DNA of 64,000 bases from Rhodamnia argentea. Taxonomy: Eukaryota; Streptophyta; Magnoliopsida; Myrtales; Myrtaceae. Positions within the stretch are counted from its first letter, which is position 1, and each line of letters starts with the position of its first letter. The notes under the pieces were generated by a model that was not told where the DNA came from, did not search any database, and was given only the letters and a program-made list of their open reading frames with translations. The stretch spans positions 5,190,001 through 5,254,000 of the forward strand of contig NC_063158.1 of the NCBI RefSeq assembly GCF_020921035.1, given 5' to 3'. Made by a program: the position numbers and the translations under genes. Shown piece after piece: positions 33,729-46,022 of this stretch.

Positions 33729-34352
33729 TCACCGCCGGCCACGAGCCATCCCTTCGGCGACGGACGCCAGCTTCTGCAGATTCAGCTTCACGACGGTGTC
33801 GGCGAAGAGGCGCGTGTCCTCCTCGGTGTTCCCTTCCGGCACGTCCACCACGTAAGACTCCAACACCGCCGTCCAGATCTCCCCCGTCCTCCCCGCCTCG
33901 TGCACCGTCGTCACCGAGCGGTAGTTCCTCAGCCTGTGCTCGCCGCCGATGATGCTGAACCCCGCGACCTGGCGCTCGTCGTCGAGCACGTCCAGCCTCT
34001 CCGTGCTGGTCTCCGCCGGCAGGCCCGATATGACGCTGACGTCGCGCGTCGAGCCGACGGCGAGCGCGAAGCCCTCGGGGACGGAGCAGCTCTTGATGAA
34101 GTGCTTGTAGACCTGGGGCCTGTCGAAGCGGCGGACGATGGACCAGACGGTGGCGCGTGGGGCGTGGATGCGCTGGCCCAGGAGGGAGGAGCACTGGCCC
34201 GGGCGGAGCGTGTAGGTGTGGAACTCGTCGACGAACGGGGCTAGCTCGGCGAACTCGTCCTGGGTCAACCCGGCGGGGACCTTCAGGTGGTGGGTCGTGG
34301 TGTGTTCTTGCGTTTCTTGAGATGTCTCGCCTTCGCCTTTCTCCTCCTCCAT
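33729..34352 (-). CDS. PYL1: PYR/PYL/RCAR abscisic acid receptor, PYL1-like
   Basis: A single-exon, 207-aa START-like (Bet v 1 fold) protein. Landmarks: K83 (PYR1 K59, contacts the ABA carboxylate) and H84 in VYKHFIKSC; the gate loop SGLPA at 109-113; E118; the latch HRL at 139-141 in GGEHRL; N191 in KLNLQK. In Arabidopsis, ABA closes the gate over the latch and the receptor then inhibits clade-A PP2C phosphatases, freeing SnRK2 kinases. CSSLLGQRIHAP, RPQVYKHFIKSC and RLFADTVVKLNLQKLAS fit the PYR1/PYL1-PYL3 group, closest to PYL1. The N-terminal ~25 residues are a low-complexity Glu/Thr tail. The segment before IWTAVLESY reads HEAGRTGE where PYR1 has HRFEKENR. Codons are very GC-rich. Acts in cytosol and nucleus. 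Confidence 0.95.
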   Translation of the reverse strand: MEEEKGEGETSQETQEHTTTHHLKVPAGLTQDEFAELAPFVDEFHTYTLRPGQCSSLLGQRIHAPRATVWSIVRRFDRPQVYKHFIKSCSVPEGFALAVGSTRDVSVISGLPAETSTERLDVLDDERQVAGFSIIGGEHRLRNYRSVTTVHEAGRTGEIWTAVLESYVVDVPEGNTEEDTRLFADTVVKLNLQKLASVAEGMARGRR

Positions 34353-34364
34353 TGAAGAGCCTGT

Positions 34365-34381
34365 AGAGAGAGAGAGAGAGA
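34365..34381. repeat. (GA)n/(CT)n tract in the PYL leader
   Basis: A short GA run sits about 15 bp upstream of the PYL start codon (read as CT on the coding strand). It is typical of plant 5' leaders. Confidence 0.6.
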
Positions 34382-34574
34382 AGAGAGAGACTTTTGTATT
34401 CTGTACGGGAAGAGAGCAGAGGGTGGAACTGGGGAATGAGAGAGGAAGGGTTTTGTTTTTATTTGGCTTTGGCTTTCGCTAATATATTAAATCATTTTTT
34501 TTCATATTGCTGGTTCTTTAATTTATTGATTTATTTGAGATGCTGGTTTGTAAAAATATTAGAAGAAATTTTCA

Positions 34575-35055
34575 TTATGATTTATATCATGGAAAATCCA
34601 AACTGGTACATCTGTGACAAATTTACTGTAAATTAATTTTTTTTTACCATGAAAAATTTCAAACCAATACGCGTGTGACAAATTTGCCCCAAGCTTTTTT
34701 TTTTTTTACTACCAAAAATCATAAACTGGTACTTTTGTAATAAATTTACCATAAACTAATCTTTTTTATCAAGAAAAATCACAGACTAGTACATACGTGA
34801 CAAATTTACCATCCGTTAAATTGGATTAATATCACAAAAAATCCCAAATTGATAAAACATGTGACAAACAGAGGGTAAAAATCACAAAATGGTACACCCG
34901 CAAATTGCCACATGATATCCAACTTAACAATTTAACTATTAGATATTGGGATAAATTTGTCACAAGTGTACTAATTTATGATATTTGATGGTCAAAAAAA
35001 TAATTTGAGGTAAATTTATCACAGGTATACTAGTTTGCGATTTTTCATGGTATTA
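34575..35055. mobile_element. MITE-like inverted-repeat element
   Basis: It carries the same repeated words as the element at 22,718-23,190 (CATGAAAAATTT, GTGACAAATTTACC) on one strand in the left half and the other strand in the right half. The edges are approximate. The flanks at 34,526-34,571 and 35,062-35,112 are similar to each other (TTTGTAAAAATATTAGAAG versus TTTGTAATAATATTAGAAG), a longer direct repeat than a usual target duplication. Confidence 0.5.
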
Positions 35056-35564
35056 ACTCTTTTATTTATTTGTTTGTTTAGGTGTTTGTTTGTAATAATA
35101 TTAGAAGAAATTTATTTTATTTTATTTTTCGTTTGGGGGGAGTGTTGGGGGGTTGCTGAAAAATGTCAACATGGTGAAGTGTACATGTGGTGGGTCGTGT
35201 CGTGGCACATCTTGACACATCATTCTGAAGTGGATTCTAAAGCTGTTATTTTAATTTCTTGTTAAGCTGGCAAATAAGCCTAAAATTCTCTATAAAAAAA
35301 ATCCCCAACTTCATGTTCGATCCGAATTCTGCCCTTTAACTTCCTTTTATCTAAAACAAATCCCTGGTAACATTTGCCCCACCCGGTCGAAAATCGTTAC
35401 TGATTTTTTCGAGATTATCAACATCGAAAGGTGATTATTGTTCCATAGGGTGTTGGTTAAGACGCGAGTTCTCATAATGAACCTCTCATTGGCCCTGATA
35501 TTGACAGTTCTAAGGAAATTAGCGGGGATTTTCAGACTTGTGGCAGATCTCCTTTCACATCGAT

Positions 35565-36195
35565 CTTTTTATGACAATTTTCCCCGTCAATCAAAGCTGG
35601 CGCTTGAAGAACGTCGGTAGAGACCGAATAATTTTAAGGGAAGCTAGATGTATTAGATCGCGTTAGGTCCATATGCCTTGAATTTAAGATGTCATCCAAC
35701 ATTAAAATGTTCAGCTCACTCGGGACTTGAATTCTTCTGTTTTCAGCATCAAAGTTTTTGGCGGACTTCTATGTTGTCGTTCTTAGAATTTAGCCATGCG
35801 TGTAATCCAAATACATTTCGTCTTGTGAATAAATTTAAACCGTAGACAAGGTCAAAATATTAATACTGCAAAACCCCCCCGCTGTTTTCCACGTCGACGT
35901 TGGACAACATAAATAAATCGAATAAATCTACTCCAAACTTCCTTTTTTTTATAAAAGGCAAACATGGCTAAATTCTAAGAACGACAACATAGAAGTTCGC
36001 TAAAAACTTTGATGCTGAAAACAGAAGAATTCAAGTCCCGGTGAGCTGAACATTTTAATGTTGGATGACATCTTAAATTCAAGGCACATCGACCTAATGC
36101 GATCCAATGCGTCTAGCTTCCCTTAAAATTATTCGATCTCTACCGACGTTCTTCAAGCGCCAGCTTTGATTGATGGGAAAAATTGTCAAAAAAAG
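35565..36195. repeat. Long inverted repeat (foldback) with ~230-bp arms
   Basis: The left arm 35,565-35,798 and the right arm 35,963-36,195 are reverse complements with roughly 93-95% identity by eye. The spacer is 164 bp (35,799-35,962) and unrelated to the arms. A transcript crossing it would fold into a long near-perfect hairpin. The right arm overlaps the first ~20 bp of the MITE at 36,175-36,690, and the left arm carries the mirrored equivalent. No coding sequence is recognised in the arms. Confidence 0.85.
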
Positions 36196-36690
36196 TCACA
36201 AAACCTCATACATTTTTGCGAATTCATTCCTAAACCTTTTAAGTTTATTGGTTCATGTATTGCTAATTCAGTCTTATTGGCTGAAAATAACCGATGTGGA
36301 TGACAGTGCTAACGTAGATAATTTTTAAATAATATTTATTTATTTATTTATTTATCTTTTTTTTTTTCCTTGGTTTCTTCCCTCCGACATCGAGAGAGGA
36401 CCGTCCGCACTAGCGAAGGGCATGGGTGGCCCTCCCCCCGACTCTAGAGGGAAAAAAAGCAAGGAAAAAAGGAAAAAGGAAAAAAAAAATAAACTATTCA
36501 AAAGATATTAAAATATTGTTAAATATTAGTAAAATTTGTCAACGTCGGTATCGGCAATGTCACATAGGATGGCTGGCGTCCACGACAGCGATTTTCAGCC
36601 AATAGGACTGAATTGGCAAAATATGAAAAAATTTATGATCGAATTGATAAAAGTTTAAAAGGTTTAGAATTTTTTGATAATTTGTTTTTC
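36175..36690. mobile_element. Mutator-like MITE, 516 bp, with GC-rich interior
   Basis: The left end GGGAAAAATTGTCAAAAAAA is inverted against the right end (reverse complement GAAAAACAAATTATCAAAAA). Similarity continues through CCTAAACCTTTTAA and a shared AATTCAGTC, TATTGGCTGAAAAT block. Nine-bp target copies TTGATTGAT (36,166-36,174) and TTGATTAAT (36,691-36,699) flank it. The interior has a GC-rich piece at about 36,380-36,450. Confidence 0.75.
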
Positions 36691-36699
36691 TTGATTAAT

Positions 36700-39379
36700 G
36701 AATATCTAATTCGATAACGAAGATATTCAGCAGTTCAGTTCGATTTTCAAAATTTCAATGAAGCACACATAATCACAAAGTGCATTTATAAAGTGGAGAT
36801 TTTTTTAATAAAAAATTTGTTTAACAAGTGCTCCTATGCGTCAATGGAATAAGACGAAATGAGGCCAAAGATAATAGGACTAACATTGATGTTATTTCTT
36901 CAGGTAAATTCACGGACATGTCAAATGTAATGTGCCCTTAAGAGCCCTTCCGTGTCGTGACTAAACCTTCTTAATGAATGATTTACAAATCATTTTTCTA
37001 TAAACAATCGCTCGTATCGCTTGAAATAATTAGCTAATAAAAAGAGTTTTCATTCTCGACTAAATATTTTCATGGGCGATGGAATTACTTTTCGCTCATT
37101 TATTTTTGTAAATAATACAAACGATGGCTTTTAGGAAAATGTTTTCCAACGAAACGAACGCATTCCGAGGCTCCGTTTGTTTCCCGAGAAGTGAATGATA
37201 TGAAATTTTCAGAAAACGGCCACTTGGACCGCTTACAAAAATTAATTGACAAAAAGAATTTTTATCGTCCACGAAAATATTTAATTATAAATTATGGTTG
37301 ATAACGAGAGCATTTTTTATGCACTCTTTATTTCAAGTAATGTCAGAGATCATTTTCAAGAAAATAATTTTAAAATTATTTATTTTTCGTAAAATAAATG
37401 AACGCGAACCCTTAAAAGGTGGCGCCGCCATGTTACGACAAGACAACGGAATCTAGTACGGTACACATGTTGTATCGCTGAAATTTCAAGTGCCGTAGTG
37501 CGTAACTGCATGGTGCTTCTTAGTGGGCTCGACAATCTAAGGTGCATTTTTTTTCCTTTTTAATAGCAAAAACGTCCGAAGTCCACGTGGCAGAAAATTA
37601 TGCATTCGAGGGACCTGATGACACTGTCATGAAGATTTGGGCTTCGATTGAAAGGATGGACGGGGAAAAAGATGTTTGGTACAGAAATTCCAAAACAGCC
37701 CAACTAGCATGCCTATGAAAATGTCGTTTTTCACAACAATTATCCTCTGATCCTTCTGTTTTTTAACAGAAAATGTCATTTTCTTCCCACAAAATCCACG
37801 AGCCCCCCCAAGTTGTCATACTTCGCCTGAAGCACTCTGAACTAATTGAAAACGCAAAGTTATTTATAAATCTTAAGCAATGTGCTAAAATGAGTTTACA
37901 AGGAGGGACGATATGGTATTATCAATGTCCGGTTCTGCTTAGAGGTGTGCGAATAATGTTTCCAATAACAAAGCTACACAAACTAATCATTTGCTCAAAA
38001 GTGAAATATTTTTTTTGGTGCTTTCCTTAAACGATCATTTCGCTCAAATAAAGGATGGAAAACGTGATAAACACCGACTCGGGTAATCTTCTCTTCTGGT
38101 TGATTTAGGACACTCAACTAATGTTCTCTAGGAGTATCATGAGCCCCGTCCCATGCCATTAGCAAGGTAATGCATTTCGTTCAGCATTTTGAAAGCCCTT
38201 TAGAAAAAATTTAGAGCATTTGGCAGCTATTCCCAGGAGACTTTAAGGTGAAAGCTAGCCTTGGGAAGGCTGAGGGCAATGTTGGTGGGGGACCAATATT
38301 GAGCTTTCAATAATTTAGAAATGATGAAGGCCCCAATTAATAAAAATAATCAGTTGCATGTTTTTCCCTCAAAACCTTACTAAAAATCTAATTTTGCCCC
38401 TTTTAAAAAGTAAAATCCTAGAACTATTGTTCATTCTTGAGCGAGGACGGTTAGCCCGTCGACCAATGAGGCCAGATCTGGCCGGCGAAGGACCAACGAG
38501 GTCAACGCGACCTAGGTGTATGACCTCAACCAATGACCGCCAATGCTAGATTTGGCTCGCCAACAACTAGAGCTCTTCGCCAGCTTCGGCGAAAGGTTTG
38601 ATTAATTTTAAAAAAAAAACGAAATATAGCAACCAAAGCTCTTTGCAATTTTTTTTTATCAAACATTATTTAACCCAAAGTTACTTGTCAAAGGAATTTT
38701 TTATAATAAAAAAATTTATAAACGCTATTTACATTTCCACAAAGCCTTTAGGTTAAAGACCTTTTCATTTCCCCAAAACCCATTTCAAAAGCCGAATGAA
38801 ACACAGCCATGATGTGAAATGCCCAGGTCCGTAGACCACCCTTCTAAAATTGTGCAAAGAAAAGAGTAATGAGGTCTCGTTGCCACATTCACACAAAGAC
38901 ATTTGTCTCTTTCCTCTTCTCCTTCATGATTTAGCTTGGACGAGACAAGGGCCGAAGCAATTCGCTCACTATTCGGACCGTCTAATAAGATTAGATAGGA
39001 ATCCAAATATGTCAGTTCTGACCTTGTAGACAAACAAGCCCACCAAAAACCATCACTTCTCTACACACAAAGCAACGAGCAAATCGCTACCTATCGGCAA
39101 ATGCTTTATCAGAAACTTGGTATCGAGCCAATGCACAAATAGTATAAGAGGGCTCAACGAAATGCTCAGTTGGGCAACTGACAAAAAGGTGACGCATATC
39201 ATTCTTTAAAGCAATACCTGTGCTACAAAATACTCTCTCAAACTGTCTTTAGATCAAAAGTAAATTCTTTATTTGTCTTCTGAAAAGAATTTCTTAAGAG
39301 CTCTCCTTCACATCCATTACATAGTCGGACGATAACGAGACGGACTCCGCTTCTTCCGCAAGTAAAGAGGACCTGCACA
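36700..39379. other. Intergenic, MITE-like fragments
   Basis: 36,960-37,411 has two AACAAACG/CGTTTGTTT-ended pieces resembling the Tourist-like MITE at 11,636, without a clear TTA duplication. 38,430-38,600 is another GC-rich insert (GGCGAAGG, GGCCAGATCTGGCC) in AT-rich DNA. About 39,100-39,379 is probably the 3' UTR of the minus-strand ArfGAP gene. No other gene is seen. Confidence 0.4.
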
Positions 39380-42300
39380 TTAGAGGACTCTGTCTTGGAG
39401 ATCGTTTATGAAGGCGGACGCGAACGAACTTAGCTTCTTTCCGGTCTCTCCCGCGATGTTCTTAAGGGAAGAGATATCCTGCTGAGCCTGTGAAAATGAG
39501 AAGGCGAAAAACGGAACTCAGTACAGACCACCTGGTTTAGCCATAAAGAGAAACCAGAAACTGGTAACGAATGGAAACTCGGATAAAGTCGAGCAAGAGA
39601 AAAGGAAATAGTCATAGAACAGGAGAAGCAAAAGAAAATAGAGTGAGATGGAATGGAAACATAATATTGTTCATAATTTGAAGTATGGGACTTTATCTAG
39701 AATATTATACGGTCTTGGCCCAATAGCTAGCAAGTGCCAGGCCATATGAAGCCACATCCAAGTTGCAAATCTATACCTGGCAATTAGGATCATAGTATTT
39801 ATTCCTCAAAAATCTGCCCAAAATCAGAACCACAATTAAGCGATAAATTCTGCAGCATGGTAGAACACTACCTGAAAAGAGAGCCTGTTGATAAGGTCAC
39901 TTGCAGAAACGTCCAAAGCAGAATCTGAACTGTCGCCAAAAAGATCAGCACTGGAGATGGCAGATGAACTCTGCAACAACAAACAAAAAGAACATATCAC
40001 GTCAATAACTGAACAACGGAGACCCAGCACTAAGGTCCAGAGAAGTCACGTTTATATAAGTCCAAAATGCAGGGGATGAAAAACACTGTCATCAATTTGG
40101 CATTCAGTAAAGTTAGCTTCTTCAGATGGTTACCACTAAGAGAACATAAACAATGAAGGTGTGATGTCTCCCAAGATTATCCTTAAGACTAAAGGCTGTC
40201 ATCAGAAGAAGAGCGTGCCATTCTAATTTGTCCCAACACTAACATGAACTTTGCAAACCATCACAAGATCATTTTTTTTTTTTTTTTTGCAGAAACAGCC
40301 ATGAACAGGTCAGATGTAGTCCATAAAAAATTCCTTAAGAGCACGATAAAGTGCACTCTCAAGGTACTTCAAAAGCCCATATGATCCTGCCAACACTAGT
40401 TCGCACAAATGTAAGCCATTATGCCTCCCTAAACTCTCTATCACAACTAAGGCAACAGTGGAGAAAGGTAAAACAACCCCAAGGAGGGGAAATTCATGGG
40501 AGAAAAGCCACAACCAGATTAGGGAAGAAGTCAGGACAAGCTAAATATTCCAGCATCAGACAACACATTAGTAAACTATTACTCCAGTCAACACACACAA
40601 AAAAGACCAAAAAGGCTCCCCAAAATCCTCAAACAGGAAGTGATGAAACCTTCCCTGTATCATTGGCCATAAGAACAGTGTCCACAATAGTCGCAAAGTC
40701 ATGAGTATTAGTTTCTAATCGCAATAGCAATCACCAAAATCCTTGTTTCTGTTTCCGTTATCTACGATACATGTCAAGGGAATATTCTGGAAACAGCCAA
40801 AAAGGGAAATAGGCCCATTCACTCAAAGGGGGAAAAATGCTTCAGATTATAAAGCAAAGTTAAGGCTGGTCATTTCTAAATAAAGGGCACATACGGAGAA
40901 CTTGTGCAAGGAAACTTGGGCATTGAGGTCACTAGCCGAATTCTGATCACCAAAAAATTGGGCTGACGAAATTGACTTTGCATTTGAGAATTTCTTCCTT
41001 GCTTCATCAGATTCCTGGACCTGAAAATAGCAGTAACCGGAAATAACATCAACATCTTGATAACAAGAGTTGGTTGAAGCTGAAAATAGCATAATTGTAT
41101 AACTAAATAAAAGCGTCACCAGCAGCCATTAATAAGTAACTAAACCAGCATTCATGAGAACTTATCAACGCAGCTGTTTTTTTCTTTGTCAAAAGCTAAA
41201 TGGAAAAACAAAGTAAGGAAACAAAAGGAAATGAATAAGAGCAAGTCCATCAACACTCATCTTCAAGCATGGAAAAGCTAGTACATATTTGACCTACTAT
41301 TGTTCCCCATAAGAACCTTGGGCAGACTATTCAATCAGCTTTTCATGTCTGGTATGACATATAAGCAGCTTAACTTAAACAGCACCAATTACTTGTACTA
41401 CCTGAGACTTTGAAGAGTTAGAGCTCGCTTTCTTGGGAAAACCACTGTCCATTCCAAATTCAGCAAAGAAGTTTGACGACTTTGGTGGAGCTACATGACC
41501 AATCACATGCGTGCCACCAGAAGTCAAATCGGATGATTGGACATTTTCTACATACTCAAATCGGGATCCAAAAGAAGGACTAGCCACTGAAGTGCTGCTA
41601 GCAGGAGTAGAAACTGCTGGGACAACTGGCTCTTCAGGCTTTTGCTCATATAAATTTTCACTTGGCTGCATGTGTGAGGTGAGAACTCCAAAGTCAAGGG
41701 AAAGGCATACAAAAACATCAATGGACATTGTTTTCAACTTGCTTCTGAGATGAGCACCTAATCTCGATTTCAAACAAGGAAGGCGGGTACCTTTGTTGTA
41801 AGCTTTCGAGCACCAAGGCCACCAGTCTTTCCTGGCTTTTTGGCACCAAGCGGCTTCTTTACAGTAGTTATAATGGTATGAGAAGTCCTAGGGGAAGCAG
41901 AGACTTCAGGCACTTCTTGCCTACCCAAAGAGCTTTCTTTTGGGGCTTCACTGATCTTAACATCAGGAAGTCCATTAGATGCTTGGGTAGACTGAGAAGC
42001 AACGGGAGATGATGGCAAACCTGCATCCTCTGCCACACTTTTGGCTACTTCTTTTGAAAGGAGTTGCCTGTATAAATCAGCAGCTCTTGATGTATATTTG
42101 GCCTCAATTTTGCCTCCATCAGTCCATCCATGTTGCTTGAAAAATACATGAGCACGGTTATTCCCCCCAAAGCTCATCATTTTCAATTGCTCAGGAGTCC
42201 ACGAGTCTAAATTTGTGGACCTTCAATTGAGAAAACAACATAAGCTTTCAGTGTCCCTAGTCGAAATTTCTATAACCACGACAGAATGAACAACACGAGT

Positions 42301-43853
42301 TTGTAGGGTCTAATTGCAAAGGAAGAATTATGTAAGAAGGAAAGAGAGGACTAAAAAAACTAAAGAACTAACTAAAGGTACATATAAAAGTACAACTAAA
42401 GGTTACATACAAAATTAGGAGGCAGGAGGAGAGCACAAATAAATCGAGACATGACACTAAACAAAGCGCTTAATCAAATTCACCGGTTTTAGTTTGTTCT
42501 ATTCAATATTAGCTTTGTATCCATTTAGATAAATGTATAGAACAAGCAAATTTGATAAAATACAGCATAATAGTAGTCTCCATCTCTGTCCTACACTTTC
42601 ACTCCATAACCTTGAAATTAGTGCATTTCTCGATCTCCCCGTATTCCTGCCTCAGTTTTAACATTGCGACTGTAATTTGCATGGCAAACTTGCACAGTTG
42701 TTGACATTCAATTATTTTACATGTGTACATATCTAATCCATTGCTTGTTGGACATATTACCCTGTCGTAAAGTGTATACTATCTTATTGCTTCAACAGTG
42801 GAAGAAAACATTGCAAGCGCTTCAATTTTCTGAATACACAAGGGAAAGGACGGAAAGTTTTCGGAGCAACAGGTACGTTTTATAAAATTATGTGACAACA
42901 GGTTCAGCATAGACCTCCAAAGAACATAAAACCAAGTGGCAAGTGCTAGCTCTAGTAAACAGTGCAAGGATATAAACATGCGCCGAAAGAGTACTAGGGC
43001 TGAAAATTTCACATCCTAGAACTGACCTAACGATCCTTATTCTTACAGGTGACATGATCCACTAATATCACCTACACGAAGCTTGGCTGAGCGCAAGGTA
43101 GCCATTCATTAAGGAATGCAATGTGCTTAAGAGTTCAGCAGCATTATTACTAGACTTCACCTCAGCAGGCTAACTCTTTCTAACCTCAACCGTTACGCGA
43201 ATCGAAATTAGCACCTAATGGTTCAAAAAATGGAAAACCAAACAGAAAATTAGCTGCACTTTCCTACTGACCCATCATGTTCACATTATACCAATGCCAA
43301 TCCGAACAACGTACAACATAAAAAGGCCGTCCAAAGCCCAATAAACCACGCCCATCCACAGAGTCAGATAGTATGACCAGCTGATCAAGAGCAGAATCGC
43401 GGAAAATGCGGATTTGCCATCAGAAAATACACCTGACGAAGCTGATGTGCACGCCGAGGCTACGGTGAACCGCGGAGCAATCGATGCAGAGGAAGATCCC
43501 ATACGTCACCGAAGCCCAAGTCGGATTCTTCGCATTACAATCGAAACACATCTGACAGAAACCCAAAAGAAGGAAAAACAAAAAAAGGGAAAAATTTGAG
43601 GTCCGCCCAAAAAAAAAAAAAGGGGAGCAAAAATCGTTCGATCTGAACCTCGAGATCCCGGAACAAGATCGCTAGATCTGAACCAGATCACAGGCAACAA
43701 GCTAGCAGAACACGCAGAGGAAAGGAAGGAAGCGTGAAAAGAAGGAAACGGGAAGCAAAGGGACGAAGGGGGAAGGAGGCAAACCTTGTTCTCCGATTTC
43801 GCTTTCAGTTTCCGGAAAACAGCGTTCTTGTCGGTGAAACCATCGGACGCCAT
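39380..43853 (-). CDS. ARF GTPase-activating protein, AGD8/9/10 (ArfGAP2/3) class
   Basis: A seven-exon, 404-aa model on the minus strand: 43,785-43,853; 43,433-43,551; 41,791-42,220; 41,402-41,665; 40,895-41,020; 39,872-39,970; 39,380-39,487. All junctions are GT-AG and in frame. Residues ~8-125 form the ArfGAP domain with the zinc finger C25-x2-C28-x16-C45-x2-C48 and the arginine finger R53 in [25 protein letters not shown] and [16 protein letters not shown] follow; Ser-rich SSAQFFGDQ and SSADLFGD repeats and a C-terminal helix ([16 protein letters not shown]) match the coatomer-linked ArfGAP2/3 tail. The protein stimulates GTP hydrolysis by ARF1 and acts in COPI vesicle traffic at the Golgi. 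Length equals the Arabidopsis AGD8-10 proteins (~400 aa). Which of the three is orthologous is open. Its start faces the UBP gene. Confidence 0.95.
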
Positions 43854-46022
43854 GAGCGGCGAAATCTAGCAGAGAGAAAGGAGGTGCGAACAAATTCCCC
43901 CGAGGAAGATTCGACGACGGAGAGATTTCCTGCTTCCGAGTTCGATCGATGGCTCGCTCGCCTCCTCGAGGGAATCCGAATTTTGAAGAGAGGACGATTT
44001 TACGAATGTTTGAGAAATCGCCAAACGATTAAATTATTTTTTTCTGGGTTGCGGCCCAAAAATAAACAAATAAATAAAGTTATAGCTGGGGTGGAAGTGA
44101 CGGGAATGCCCTCGCTGCTCAAGGGTAGTTTTGGGAATTTTGGAATTTGGTGCTCTGGGGTTGTCTGATGGGAGCTAGGATTGGTTGCGACGTCGCGGTT
44201 GGTCACGGCCGTTAACTGATGCTGATGGGCGGTCAAGATTATTAAGCCATTTTCCGACCGTCGATCCTAATTACTACCTCTTTTTGTTTTTTTCTTACTG
44301 CTTATTTCAACTCCCCTGACTCACTTTGTTTTGGAATAACACACTAACACGAGGACAGGCTCGCGTGCACGTGCGGAAAGACAGAAAGAACATGGCAAAA
44401 AACTTGAGGAGCAAAATGGGGAAGGCAGGCGTGATCAATGAACGGGATCAGCGAGAATTCCATCGGAGACTCGTGTGCGAACTCTCCTTCGAAACGCCTT
44501 TCGAAAGTGACCAATTCGTTAGAAGTGTCATTTTATAATTATCATGACTCGACAAAAGGAAATATCGACAAGTTTCATGAAAGATTGTTGTTTTATTATC
44601 CATTTCCTCGGACCGTATCAAAATGCAAGAAAAGACGTTGACGAACTTTGGCATAGGGTCGATGTGGTATCCACCGAGTGCCGGACTGTCAATAGCGCTA
44701 CCATGTCCTTTTATTTATTTATTTATTTTTATTTTTGGGGGACGAATTAGATGTTTTGATTCCATTATTAACTTGCCATATCATGAAATTTTTATTACAA
44801 GAGGAACCGGAGAAGGGACGGGGTGAATCTCGTGGACCTAACATTGGACGGTCTTCACGAGCCCGCTACGTCCAAACCCGAGCCCACACGTGACGCTTGG
44901 GCTTTGATTTCTCGGACCGCGTGGGCAGATGATGGGCTGTCTCCGGCCAAGGCTTTGGGGCTCAAATGTCTTTGCAGTGTCCCCTAAGACCTTCTGGTCT
45001 CGTGGACAACCAAAAAATAAAAAAATAAAAAATCCGACCGCTATGGAAAAAATGAATAATTTGAAAATAAAATAATCGCTAATATCTTTTGAAAAGCATT
45101 GTTTCTATCGTCCGTGATAATTTATGTCTATGCATTTTTTTAAGGTGATGAAAATAACTTTCGTCCATTTATTTTTGTAAGTGACGCATGACGATCGTTT
45201 TTAAGAAAATATCTTCCGGATAATTTATCTTTCGTTAAACAAACGTATTTTATTAGCCGCGATTCGGGAACTTTGGTCCAGCCCCGAGTCAAATTCGTGG
45301 GTCGTTTCTCGCACGAAATACCAATAGTATGAATTGGATAGTTCTTGTAATCGGTATGCGGTGGTTACGGAATTTTTGGTACGTACCGACTTTACTTTCT
45401 CACTGTTTAATGACTCGGAGGAGAACCGAGCCATTTTCTTCCTAATTCGGATTTAGCCCTAACTCGATCGCTGCCGTACGACGTGCTCCCAACCTTGTTA
45501 ATCTCGTTTCAATTATGTCTCGAATGCTAATCATATTTGGTCCGTCGACGGTGCCATGACTTGACGATCGATGCTTGGACGCTACTCAAAATCGAGAAAG
45601 GAAATAGATGAAAAAAAGGGAAAGAACGGTTGAGAAGAGGGAACTCACATCGTTTGTTTGACTTTCCGTTCTCGTCGAATTACCCAATTCGAAAAAAAAT
45701 AAAAATGAAAAATTAGACAATAATAGACGCGCACCGCGGACAGCAAAGTCCCCAAATTGATTGCTTCCCTCACACGCCATTCAGTTTTAATCTGCCTCTT
45801 TTTTTTTTTTTTTTTTGGAGCAGTGAAAAGGAAATAATGGCGGCTTCGTTTTCCCTCCCTTTTTGAAACCCTCAAAAAACTCTGCTCTTCCCTCTCCTTC
45901 TTCTTCCTCTTCTTCCTCGAAACCCCCGGAATCCTCCAGAAATCTCCATCCGGCGAAATCGCCGATCGACCTCGAGCTCTCGCCTGCTGAGAAGTTTTTG
46001 TTAGCCCCCCTCCGCCGGTCCG
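43854..46022. other. Divergent intergenic region between ArfGAP and UBP genes
   Basis: A 2.2-kb region that must hold both promoters. 45,060-45,245 resembles a MITE remnant (ends with AAACAAACG). A T run at 45,800-45,818 and CT-rich DNA (45,880-45,930) make up the probable UBP leader. No gene is seen. Confidence 0.4.

Noticed and set aside
33658-34244. 178-codon frames on both strands overlapping the PYL gene
   Set aside because: Shadows caused by very high GC at third positions. The PYL frame has all family landmarks.
37169-37411. Second Tourist-like MITE
   Set aside because: End similarity to the 11,636 element is visible, but the flanking trinucleotides do not match and the inverted repeat is weak, so it is mentioned only within the intergenic entry.
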